Source of the DNA: Cloacimonetes bacterium UBA6097
GTDB taxonomy: Bacteria; Cloacimonadota; Cloacimonadia; Cloacimonadales; Cloacimonadaceae
Length of the DNA stretch: 64,000 nucleotides
NCBI GenBank assembly: GCA_002435865.1
Contig: DIWV01000005.1
Location: 1-64,000 of the forward strand
Direction of reading: 5' to 3'
In this document: in pieces, positions 9,358-17,794 of the stretch
Numbering within the stretch: position 1 is the stretch's first letter
Layout of the letters: every line of letters starts with the position of its first letter
Program-made: the position numbers and the translations under genes
The notes under the pieces: generated by a model
Seen by the model: only the letters and a program-made list of their open reading frames with translations
Database searches by the model: none
What the model was told of the DNA's origin: nothing

Positions 9358-9420
9358 GTATGGTTTCTGTATCCTGGTATACAGAAACTATACTGCAAGT
9401 ATACAGAAACTATACTGCAG
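9358..9420. repeat. Short tandem and inverted repeat cluster between convergent genes
   Basis: GTATACAGAAACTATACTGCA occurs at 9377-9397, and the same sequence lacking only its first few distinguishing bases recurs at 9399-9419 (period 22). The arm 9358-9372 is the inverse of 9379-9393 with one mismatch, which would form a 15-bp stem with loop CCTGGT. It lies in the 272-bp gap between the M20 gene and aroB, whose ends converge. A weaker hairpin (ACACAT/ATGTGT, 9306-9328) followed by TTTAT may act as a terminator. Confidence 0.6.
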
Positions 9421-9500
9421 ATATACTGCAACTCCTATGGAAAATTTAAGCATGATTAAGATTTTAAGTTTGAAAAGAGTTTAAAATTGGATTGGTAAGT

Positions 9501-10541
9501 TTACACGCAATCAGGCAAAATGTCTGTAATGGTTTCCGGGGTTAATCCTTTGCAGAGAGTGACAGTTCCTGTTTCTTTAAAGAGAACCAGGGTTAGCAAA
9601 TCGTTATCAGTTTTCTTATCCTGCAATATCAATTCCGGAATGGATGCCAGAAAGTCAGATTTTATTCCTGCTTCGAGATAAGTATTAAATTTATATGTTT
9701 CCAGGGTATTAACAATTTTATTAGCGGTATCTTTGTTAATGTATCCCAGCTTTTCACTGACTCTGGCAGCAGTGGCAATACCCCAGGCAATTGCATCTCC
9801 ATGCGAAATCCTGAAGTTTGTATAGCTTTCCAGGGTATGACCAAAGGAATGCCCAAGATTAAGCAGCCGTCGGTTACCTTTGTCAGTAAGGTCATTGGAA
9901 CAAATGCTCAGTTTTGCCTGTGCATAATCCATAATTATTTCCGGGGCTGGAATTATGTTTCCAAGGATTAATGGGACCGGCAAATCCGGCATGATGAAAT
10001 TGAGCTTCAGCATCTCTGCCAGTCCGTTTTTCACCTCATCTTCCGGTAATGTCTGCAGAAATTCAGGTACAAGAATGACTTGCTCAGCAGGATAAAAAGT
10101 GCCGATAAGGTTTTTTACAGATTTGTAATTGAGAGCAGTTTTACCGCCTAAAGCAGCATCTATCATACCCAGAAGGGTTGTAGGAATAAGAATTAACCTG
10201 CATCCCCGTTTAAAAGTGGAAACGGAATAGGCGGCAGCATCTGTTACAGTACCGCCGCCCATTACAAAAATTACTGTGTTTCTATGTGCATTACAATTTT
10301 CCAGAAAGTTATAGATGAGCTTTACAGTTTCGTGGGATTTGGTCTCTTCACCGGCAGGCAGCTGCAGGATAAGTGAATCAGTGGGCAGATTTAAGAGGTC
10401 TTTGTATAACTTAAATACATGTCTGTCAATAATAACAGGGCAGTTATACTCTGAAATCTGTGTGCTTAAATCTATCCCCGTTTGCAGATAAATATCTGTC
10501 TTAAAGGAGACACCAAAATCGTAATGCTCAACCTTTGGTAT
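9501..10541 (-). CDS. aroB: 3-dehydroquinate synthase with a non-canonical AUA start
   Basis: Second step of the shikimate pathway (DAHP to 3-dehydroquinate, NAD- and metal-dependent). The first in-frame ATG (10262) begins at the nucleotide-binding GGGTVTD and would remove about 93 residues. The frame stays open upstream and encodes an authentic AroB N-terminus, including PVIIDRHVFKLYKDLL and LPAGEETKS. Between the preceding in-frame stop and 10262 there is no ATG, GTG or TTG. A perfect AGGAGG (10551-10546) is followed 5 bases later by ATA (10541-10539), overlapping the TAA of the upstream gene. Starting there gives 346 residues, the normal length. Later motifs are PTTLLGMIDAALGGKTA, NGLAEMLKL and LNLGHSFGHTLES. 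It is the last gene of the minus-strand operon and is presumably translationally coupled. Confidence 0.88.
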   Translation of the reverse strand: MPKVEHYDFGVSFKTDIYLQTGIDLSTQISEYNCPVIIDRHVFKLYKDLLNLPTDSLILQLPAGEETKSHETVKLIYNFLENCNAHRNTVIFVMGGGTVTDAAAYSVSTFKRGCRLILIPTTLLGMIDAALGGKTALNYKSVKNLIGTFYPAEQVILVPEFLQTLPEDEVKNGLAEMLKLNFIMPDLPVPLILGNIIPAPEIIMDYAQAKLSICSNDLTDKGNRRLLNLGHSFGHTLESYTNFRISHGDAIAWGIATAARVSEKLGYINKDTANKIVNTLETYKFNTYLEAGIKSDFLASIPELILQDKKTDNDLLTLVLFKETGTVTLCKGLTPETITDILPDCV

Positions 10542-13078
10542 TATTGCCTCCTGATAAGCGCAATCTTGCCACGTTTGGTTAAGCCATTGGTATCAGTAAC
10601 AACAAAATAGTAAATGCCGGAACTACATTTCTTGCTCTTACTGTTCAAGCCGTTCCAGTCAAAACGTGCAAACAGATTTTCGTAAAGTTCAATCACCAAG
10701 ACACCCGAAGCATCGTAAATCTTGCAGACATTAGTACCTTTTGGCATGGAACGCGAAGGCATATTAACAATCCTTACAAATCCATCCTTGTCGGGAATAA
10801 AGGGATTGGGATAGGCTTTAACTGTTTTGAGATGTCTTTCTGTTTTTATCACTACACCGGTTTCCAGGGTATTCAAACCGTCAGGAGTACCGATGAGCAG
10901 ATTTCCGGCAATGGGGTCATATCCAAAGCAGGTGATATAATTGGAAAGCAGGGGAGACTTTCCCTGGTAATAATTTGTAAATCTCTCTGTTTCAGGGTCA
11001 TACATAGTAATGCCATTTTCCAGCGAACCTATCCAGATGCGCCCGAAGGGATCTAAGAATATTGATGAGGGTCTTGCTTCACGGACACTTCCAAACAAAC
11101 GCTCTTCATCCACATAATATAGCGTTTCATTAGTCCAGTTATCATCACTTATGAGCTTGCGTCTCTTGATATCTGTGTCATATCTGAACCAGTCAGTACC
11201 ATTCCACATGTATAAACCCTGACTGCTGGCAATCCAATTTTCCTCTTCACCAAAGATATTAGTGATAGTGACAACTCCATAAATAAAACTCTCTGAGAGC
11301 TTGGAGGGCTCCGGTGACAACCAATGATTAGCACTGCCTATTGGCAAAGAACTATCATCCCAGATAGCTAACTTGTTGTCAACTCTTAATCCGAAGAAAT
11401 AACGAGTGCCGCTATTATACATAAAAGATATGGAGTTAATGCTGCTGATGGAACCCGGCATAGAGAAATTACCCAAAAGATTATAGTCTTTGTCCAGAAC
11501 CAGAATACCTTGACCTGAACTGGAAATCATGATATTGCCGGTTTTATCGACATAAATATCGGCTATAGTATTGTTTAGTAAATGGGGAGAGCCGGTTACA
11601 TATTCAGACCAGCTGTTTGTACCTTCCTGCCAGTTTCTGACACCGCTGCTTGTATACCATTGCCAGTCATCATTATCATCATATACATTAACACCCGGAC
11701 TCCAGCCAAAATCGACCGGATTGGAATACCAGCTTCCAAACCATTTTTTGTCATTCGTATCTACAGCAACATTCATCATATTACTACTGGTGAGAGGGCT
11801 GTTTGTATGATTAAAGTTCTGCCAGATGCCACCAGACCATTTGCTGATACCACGTGTACCTTTTCTGGTCATGCTGGCGCCCAGCCAGCCACTGCCAAAC
11901 CAGATATTATTATCAGCATCTGTTGCTATCTCACTGATAGTCTGGAATCCTATGCAGTTATTCTCAATGTGAAAACCGGATTTGTAGTAGCCCTGTCCCC
12001 AGGTTGCCATGCAAACACCCGAAGCATTAATTACAAAGCGGTAGATAGATTCTGTGGGAATATTCCAACCGGATGAAGGAACCGGAGGGATTAGCTCATT
12101 AATCAGAGTTCCGGATGAGTTAATAATACCAAAACTATTAGCTGATTTATGAGTAAGAGTCATATAATCTTCATTCCAGACACCGTATGCAACCATTATC
12201 TCATCTTCTTCAGTTAGTCCTACCGTAAAAACGCTATCCTGCAGACCACCCGAATTACGTGTCCAGGTTAACCAATCAGAAACAAAAGGATCTGCATTAT
12301 GCCTGTGAACCGACGTCATTGTATTCATTGCAATAAAATTCTGATTTACACTGATTGAAAGCACATTTGCTGTAACAAGCGGACTGTTTTCTATATTCCA
12401 GGTATGCCAGGCAGTATCAATATCCAGAGAATCAGTATGGGCATAGCTAATTCCTAAAGCAGTAGTACAAAACAAATATCCGGATGGGGAAACCGCTATA
12501 TCATTAACGTCATCACTAACAAGGCCGCCTTGGGTAGAGTATGAAGTGTATTGATGCAAAAGCAGCGGGAAAAATACTCCAGGCAAATAGTAAAACTGGC
12601 TGATGCCAATATCAGTTGCAACAAAAATATAGCTTTGGTATACAACAATCCTGCGCACTTTATCTGAGGGTAATCCCGAATCTGTGTCCAGGGTTTGCAT
12701 ACCATTGGTTTTAATAATTGTAATACCGTCATTAGCTGTTCCTATCCACAAATCTCCGCTTCCTGCTTCATAAGCCAGCGTTCTGATATCATTGGAGACA
12801 AGTCCGTCTACACTGGTAATGGTTTTACTATATTCCGGTAAGGAGTTTATACCTCCTGATATGCTATATTCTGCTACTCCACCCCATGTGCCGGTGTATA
12901 CTTTATCCGGAGTAACAGCTATATCTGTAACATTATTAGTATTGGTATAAGCTGCCCATCTTTCTGCATGTAAATTAGTGAATAAAAAGCCCGAAAGGCA
13001 TAACAATGATAAAACAATTGTTAACGACCGATAATTTTTCAAACCCGGGAGGTGGCTGATTTTTTCATTGAAAATCAT
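10541..13078 (-). CDS. PorZ-like two-propeller protein with type IX sorting domain
   Basis: An 845-residue exported protein. The N-terminus has a hydrophobic signal segment (SLTIVLSLLCLSGFLF) ending near LHAE. Residues about 45-750 contain repeated Reg_prop/beta-propeller blades such as GDLWIGTANDGI, NIWFGSGW, RIWIGSLENGI and NLLIGTPDGL. The C-terminal ~90 residues are a Por-type sorting domain (KAYPNPFIP, KIYDASG, SSGIYYFVV). This architecture (two propellers plus a CTD that may stay attached) matches PorZ of the type IX system, which binds anionic LPS during cargo attachment. The assignment rests on architecture and the glycan-gene context. The start ATG overlaps the preceding stop (ATGA). 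Confidence 0.65.
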   Translation of the reverse strand: MIFNEKISHLPGLKNYRSLTIVLSLLCLSGFLFTNLHAERWAAYTNTNNVTDIAVTPDKVYTGTWGGVAEYSISGGINSLPEYSKTITSVDGLVSNDIRTLAYEAGSGDLWIGTANDGITIIKTNGMQTLDTDSGLPSDKVRRIVVYQSYIFVATDIGISQFYYLPGVFFPLLLHQYTSYSTQGGLVSDDVNDIAVSPSGYLFCTTALGISYAHTDSLDIDTAWHTWNIENSPLVTANVLSISVNQNFIAMNTMTSVHRHNADPFVSDWLTWTRNSGGLQDSVFTVGLTEEDEIMVAYGVWNEDYMTLTHKSANSFGIINSSGTLINELIPPVPSSGWNIPTESIYRFVINASGVCMATWGQGYYKSGFHIENNCIGFQTISEIATDADNNIWFGSGWLGASMTRKGTRGISKWSGGIWQNFNHTNSPLTSSNMMNVAVDTNDKKWFGSWYSNPVDFGWSPGVNVYDDNDDWQWYTSSGVRNWQEGTNSWSEYVTGSPHLLNNTIADIYVDKTGNIMISSSGQGILVLDKDYNLLGNFSMPGSISSINSISFMYNSGTRYFFGLRVDNKLAIWDDSSLPIGSANHWLSPEPSKLSESFIYGVVTITNIFGEEENWIASSQGLYMWNGTDWFRYDTDIKRRKLISDDNWTNETLYYVDEERLFGSVREARPSSIFLDPFGRIWIGSLENGITMYDPETERFTNYYQGKSPLLSNYITCFGYDPIAGNLLIGTPDGLNTLETGVVIKTERHLKTVKAYPNPFIPDKDGFVRIVNMPSRSMPKGTNVCKIYDASGVLVIELYENLFARFDWNGLNSKSKKCSSGIYYFVVTDTNGLTKRGKIALIRRQ

Positions 13079-14127
13079 TCTTTTTGTCCTTTGTGAATAA
13101 GGTAATATGCTAATACAATCAATATTGCCATCAACAGCACAACCAGTGAAAACAGTATCTTTTTGGAACTGAAAGAAAAACCGATTGCAGCAAGTCCGAA
13201 CAGGCAGGTTATAAAATAAGTTATCAAAGCAATTGTGGGTTGGGATAAACCTAATTTCAAAAGATAATGATGCAGATGAGCTTTGTCAGCCCTGAAAATG
13301 CTTCCTTTTCCAATCCTCCTGAACACTGCTAAGCTGGTATCAATAATGGGTATAGCCATGGCGATTATGGGCACCATTAATGTCATAGTCGTAATACCTT
13401 TGAAAGTGGTATTTCCTGCAGAGGAAATCGCTGCAATATTCAATCCTATCAATAAACTGCCGGTATCTCCCATAAAAATCCTGGCAGGAAAAAAATTATA
13501 CTTCAGGAAGGCGAGGTTCGTGCCTAACAAGATAGCTGCTAAAATCAAAACCAAAGGATTTTTACTCAGCATACCTGTCACAGCCAGTACAACACTTACT
13601 ATACAGGTAATACCTGATGCCAGGCCATCAAGACCATCAATCAGGTTAATGGCATTCATAGTCAGCAGAAACCAGATGATTGTAACAGGCAGGGATAAGC
13701 TTCCCAAAAAGAAATTTTCCCCCAGGGGATTAGTCAGATAAGTAACTTTATAACCGGCATGAAACATCAGCAGGGTTATCATAACCTGACCCAATAACTT
13801 GTATCTTACCCTGCTCTTGTATTTATCATCAAACAGACCCAAAGCAATGACTAATAAACTGATTAAAGCAAGCTTTATCAGGCTTGCACCATATTCATTT
13901 TCAAGATTAATCAATCCCCAAATCACTTGCAGCAATATAATAACCAAGCCAAAGCTTAATCCTCCGGCTGTAGGGACAGGAACAGAATGGATGCTGCGAT
14001 CATTGGGCATTGCCATTATTCCTTTTGTTTGGGAAAATCTGATATTCAGCGGAACCAGCAACCTTGTTCCCACGTAGGCAGCAGCAAAAATGCCGATGAA
14101 TCGCCAAACCGGTAGATTAATCATCAT
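13075..14127 (-). CDS. WecA/MraY-type polyprenyl-phosphate sugar-1-phosphate transferase
   Basis: A 350-residue polytopic membrane protein of glycosyltransferase family 4 (PNPT superfamily). It transfers an N-acetylhexosamine-1-phosphate to undecaprenyl phosphate, starting glycan assembly on the cytoplasmic face. Signature loops are LGLFDDKYKSRVRYK (Asp pair), NAINLIDGLDGLASG, IFMGDTGSLLIG and the basic HLHHYLLKLG. About 11 hydrophobic segments are visible. MraY is less likely because the context is surface glycan genes rather than cell-wall genes. It overlaps both neighbours by 4 bases. Confidence 0.88.
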   Translation of the reverse strand: MMINLPVWRFIGIFAAAYVGTRLLVPLNIRFSQTKGIMAMPNDRSIHSVPVPTAGGLSFGLVIILLQVIWGLINLENEYGASLIKLALISLLVIALGLFDDKYKSRVRYKLLGQVMITLLMFHAGYKVTYLTNPLGENFFLGSLSLPVTIIWFLLTMNAINLIDGLDGLASGITCIVSVVLAVTGMLSKNPLVLILAAILLGTNLAFLKYNFFPARIFMGDTGSLLIGLNIAAISSAGNTTFKGITTMTLMVPIIAMAIPIIDTSLAVFRRIGKGSIFRADKAHLHHYLLKLGLSQPTIALITYFITCLFGLAAIGFSFSSKKILFSLVVLLMAILIVLAYYLIHKGQKE

Positions 14128-15242
14128 TCATTATACCGGTACAATGACAAATACGCTGTGGTGAATTTTTCATAAGAACAAAGCTCCTGAATTTTAGTTC
14201 TGCTCACTTGTCCTTTTTGTCCATAAGAATTTTTGTCGTCAATAATACTGTGTAATTTAGTCTCAAGTATATCTGCACGTCTGGATGGAATCAGCCAGCC
14301 ATTGTCTGAATCAACCAACTCTGCAATAGTTGGTATATCTGCACCAATAATCGGCAAACCTGCATACATAGCTTCTATAATGCTCATGGGCAGACCTTCG
14401 TAAGCAGAATACAGCATGAATACATCAAACCCGGAAAGCCAGATTGCAGTATCACTTTGCCATCCGGGAAGAATAATCCTGTCCTGCAGGTTGTTTATCT
14501 CTACCATCATTTTACAAAGATTATAAAGTTCTCCGTCTCCCACAAAGATGAATCTGACATCATCGCGTTGCCTGCATATTTTAATCACAGTACTGATGGT
14601 CATTACAATGTTCTTTTGCATGGAAAAACGTAAAACTGAACCGATTGTAGTGATATTATTCCTATGGTTTTTTTTCTCTGCAGCTGCATCAATCTGTCTG
14701 AGCATTTCGGGATTAAGAGCATTATAAATAGTTATAGCTTTGTCAGCCCTGATTAATTTATGTGCAATGTAAAAATCCCTGTGGTAATAGTTTACAAACA
14801 CCATTTTATCGCAAAACACAGCTGCCAGTCTTTCCAGTTCCATATAAAATCTTTGCAGGACAGGAGGCTGAGTTTCATAGAAAGGAGCTCCGTGTCCCGT
14901 GTGGATTATTAAGGGCACGCCTGCCAGTCTGGCAGCTATTCTACCCAGAAATCCAGGCTTGGAAGAATGAGTGTGGACAATATTAAATCGGTATTTTCGG
15001 CAAAGAATATATAGTTTTATAAAGACTAATAAATCTAAAGGTGATAGCTTCTGAATGAACATAGGGAGCGCTATAAAATGATATCCTCTTCGCTTAATCT
15101 CCTGCTCTAATGGTCCACCTGGTTTACAGGCAATATATATTTCAAATTCTTCTTCAGGAAGAGCCTGCAGAATATGTAACATTACATTCTGGACTCCCGA
15201 AAGTAAAGGCAGAAGCTGAATGTGCAATATCTTCTTTTTCAT
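14124..15242 (-). CDS. Glycosyltransferase, GT4 family
   Basis: A 372-residue GT-B glycosyltransferase. The N-terminal acceptor domain has the glycine-containing loop QLLPLLSGVQNVMLHIL and the HTHSSKPGFLGRIAARLAG block typical of EpsD/PglA-like enzymes. The C-terminal donor-binding domain has FVGDGEL, DVFMLYSAYEGLPMSIIEAM (the E-x7-E region) and LIPSRRADIL. It probably adds a sugar to the lipid-linked chain started by the WecA-like enzyme encoded next. Donor and acceptor are unknown. Confidence 0.88.
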   Translation of the reverse strand: MKKKILHIQLLPLLSGVQNVMLHILQALPEEEFEIYIACKPGGPLEQEIKRRGYHFIALPMFIQKLSPLDLLVFIKLYILCRKYRFNIVHTHSSKPGFLGRIAARLAGVPLIIHTGHGAPFYETQPPVLQRFYMELERLAAVFCDKMVFVNYYHRDFYIAHKLIRADKAITIYNALNPEMLRQIDAAAEKKNHRNNITTIGSVLRFSMQKNIVMTISTVIKICRQRDDVRFIFVGDGELYNLCKMMVEINNLQDRIILPGWQSDTAIWLSGFDVFMLYSAYEGLPMSIIEAMYAGLPIIGADIPTIAELVDSDNGWLIPSRRADILETKLHSIIDDKNSYGQKGQVSRTKIQELCSYEKFTTAYLSLYRYNE

Positions 15243-16519
15243 ATGTTACACAAGGAATTTAACTTGTCATGCAGATTCTTTACCTGTGTACTGCGTTCAA
15301 ATTGCCCAGGAATCTTATACTGATTATAATTATCATTACTAAACAGTTGTTCAAAGCAACGCCTGATTGCTTCAGTATCATCAATGGGACAGATAGCGCT
15401 ATGCCCGCAGTCATTAAGAATCTTAGCAGCTTCGCTATCAGGATGTACCATTGCCAGGATATGCCTCTGGCTTCGCAGGTATTCAAAGAGCTTTCCGGAT
15501 AGTACCCATTTGTATTCTTCTCCGCCAATCACAAGAATCAGAATATCGGAATCAAGCATTATCTGAATAGCTTGTGCATGAGGTTGTTGAGGAATAAAGG
15601 TGATTTTATTCCTGATACTGCTCTGTTCAGCTTCCAGATGAGTTTCCGGGTAAAAATTACCGACAAACAGGAATTCAAAATCCCGTTCAGGATATTTTTC
15701 TCTAAACTGAACCAGCGCATTGAATAAAGGTGTAAGGCTTCTTTGACCGTAAAAAGCTCCAATATAGGAAATTCTGATCTTGCCATCCTCTTTTCTCTGC
15801 CGAGACATATTTACAAAATCTGCCTCATCCCAGCCATTAAAGAAAGGCATTGTTTTGCTGATTATATTACTGCCAAAATGATTTGCTAAATCCTGTTTCA
15901 TGCACTCAGTAGCTGTAAGAACCAAGTCTGCAGAATCAAGGCATTTCTTCTCTATAAACTGTAGAAGCCTAAAGAAGATACCTTTGGGTTGTACAGCGAT
16001 ATTGCTTAGAGTCCAGTGGTCACGATAATCCAGGATAAAGGGGATTTTACCTTTTCGGGCTATATAACGAGCAGCCAAAGCAGAAGAAAAAGGACCGCAG
16101 GTTACCATAACAGCGTTATAACGGTTTGTTAGTAAGGCTTGCTTACCGGCTCTGATAGCAAACGGCACCCAGCCTATTTTATCATCAACAGGAAAGAGCT
16201 GCTTGATCTTTCTCTTATGGTCTGACCTGGTGTTGAAGTATAGCTTTTGAGTGTCTATCCCCAAAAAATTCTTTAATTTATTCATAAGATACATTGGATC
16301 AAGGGAAGCAGTTCGGGTGATTTTATGCGCTCTGCATTCTGATAGCAGTGTTTCATCTTTGGAATGATATACAATTTCTTTTGCTGTAATTACGTCAACC
16401 TGCCAACCCAATTGAGAAAGGTATTTGACCATCTTACAGGGTCTCTGCACGGCAGGTCCCCCTAAGGGTGGATAGAAATAAGCAAACAGGAGCAGTCTGG
16501 AAGGTTTTTCTGTCGGCAT
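15239..16519 (-). CDS. Glycosyltransferase, GT4-like
   Basis: A 426-residue predicted GT-B enzyme. It starts with LLLFAYFYPPLGGPAVQRPCKMVKYLSQLGW, typical of the Glyco_transf_4 N-terminal domain. An acceptor-domain DYRDHWTLSN and donor-domain segments ISYIGAFYG, FLFVGNFYPE and SGKLFEYLRSQRHILAM follow. It lies in the minus-strand operon, 9 bases after the previous gene and overlapping the next by 4. Substrate unknown. Confidence 0.83.
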   Translation of the reverse strand: MPTEKPSRLLLFAYFYPPLGGPAVQRPCKMVKYLSQLGWQVDVITAKEIVYHSKDETLLSECRAHKITRTASLDPMYLMNKLKNFLGIDTQKLYFNTRSDHKRKIKQLFPVDDKIGWVPFAIRAGKQALLTNRYNAVMVTCGPFSSALAARYIARKGKIPFILDYRDHWTLSNIAVQPKGIFFRLLQFIEKKCLDSADLVLTATECMKQDLANHFGSNIISKTMPFFNGWDEADFVNMSRQRKEDGKIRISYIGAFYGQRSLTPLFNALVQFREKYPERDFEFLFVGNFYPETHLEAEQSSIRNKITFIPQQPHAQAIQIMLDSDILILVIGGEEYKWVLSGKLFEYLRSQRHILAMVHPDSEAAKILNDCGHSAICPIDDTEAIRRCFEQLFSNDNYNQYKIPGQFERSTQVKNLHDKLNSLCNI

Positions 16520-16528
16520 CAGTTTTAT

Positions 16529-17788
16529 CTAAGGTTGTTTAAGAATATAATTTACAGCATCAAGAAGAACGGGTTCAACCTGCGTCCACATATAATGTTG
16601 TTTCACAACTTCACGGCACTTCTCTGCCATAACATCCCTGTCTTTTACGCTTAAGTCGAGCAGCTTTTCTACAGCATTGACAATATCCTGTCTGTGAAAA
16701 GGTACACAATACCCCAGGTTGTGCTTTTCAATGATATCTTTTATCTGGGGAAAGTTATTGGCAACAACCGGAATGCCTACTGAAAGATATTCCAGAACTT
16801 TGAGAGAGACACCTTTTTTATACCTTTTGTGACCGGGATGCAGAACACAAAGTCCTACCTTAACCTGTTTTAAAACAGCGCAAACTTTATCATGCGGAAT
16901 AGCATCACGCCAATACACAAAAGAGTTTAAGTTGTTGTCCATAAGATAAGCGAAGAATTTTTGTTTGAAAGCTTCCGAATGAAATGGACCTACAAACAGA
17001 GCTTTAAAAAGAGGACGTTTTTGCCGTAAAATATTAATTACCTGCAAAAGTTTAAGGATACCTCGTTCTTCTGATAAGCCACCCAGGTAAATAGTATCAA
17101 ATATGATGTTTGGCAGCAGATTGCTTATGCCGCAATCAGCTAAATCATCTTTAAAAATTGCATCAGTTGGATAATTTGCACAAACAACTCCAAGATGTAA
17201 GGGAGATGTCCAATATTTATCCATAGTTGATTTGGCATCGTTTTTGTGCTTTTCGGCAGTTTCGGGAGTTTGAAGATTAAACAAGCTAAAGATATCAGAA
17301 TTCACCGCAATGGTCAGGTCCATCTTTTCCTGCATATAATGTTCAAAGAGGTAATAAAGTCCTCCGATAATATGGTTAAAAGGAAAAGGATACCTTTCGC
17401 TATGAGCGGAAGTGTAATATTCGTGAGCATCATAAAACAATTTACAGCCGGTATTTTTCTTAAGTTTAAATCCTACTATCATGGTTAAGGGTTCTACACA
17501 TATTACTAAATCCGGTTTCAACTTCAAAGCCTGACGATACAAACCCCAGAGTTTTAGTACCGGTGTTAATCCAGAAACTATAATCCTGGTAGGCTTGACT
17601 TCGGCTTTATCAGGTCCAGATGTTGATGGCTCGTCCCGGTAATGTTCCATCATTTGTCCAATGCCGCGTGCTCCCAGGACATAAACACTGGCAATCTTAC
17701 ACAGACTCTTGCCTAATTTATGATATAATCTCACATCATTGGTGCTGTGGCTATTGGAAATAATACAGATTATCTTTTTAGCAGGCAT
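16529..17788 (-). CDS. Glycosyltransferase, GT4-like
   Basis: A 419-residue predicted GT-B enzyme. N-terminal IISNSHSTNDVRLYHKLGKSL and LFYDAHEYYTSAHSERYPF resemble glycosyltransferases that use a DAHE motif. The C-terminal half has TIYLGGLSEERGILKLL, ALFVGPFHSE and GVSLKVLEYLSVGIPVVANNF. GAGG before the ATG overlaps the stop of the preceding gene, so translation is coupled. Sugar specificity cannot be read. Confidence 0.85.
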   Translation of the reverse strand: MPAKKIICIISNSHSTNDVRLYHKLGKSLCKIASVYVLGARGIGQMMEHYRDEPSTSGPDKAEVKPTRIIVSGLTPVLKLWGLYRQALKLKPDLVICVEPLTMIVGFKLKKNTGCKLFYDAHEYYTSAHSERYPFPFNHIIGGLYYLFEHYMQEKMDLTIAVNSDIFSLFNLQTPETAEKHKNDAKSTMDKYWTSPLHLGVVCANYPTDAIFKDDLADCGISNLLPNIIFDTIYLGGLSEERGILKLLQVINILRQKRPLFKALFVGPFHSEAFKQKFFAYLMDNNLNSFVYWRDAIPHDKVCAVLKQVKVGLCVLHPGHKRYKKGVSLKVLEYLSVGIPVVANNFPQIKDIIEKHNLGYCVPFHRQDIVNAVEKLLDLSVKDRDVMAEKCREVVKQHYMWTQVEPVLLDAVNYILKQP

Positions 17789-17794
17789 AATTCC

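Noticed and set aside
9501..10262. aroB as a truncated 253-residue gene starting at the first ATG
   Set aside because: It would start at the nucleotide-binding GGGTVTD. The upstream frame is open and encodes conserved AroB sequence, so the gene is full length with a non-canonical start rather than broken.
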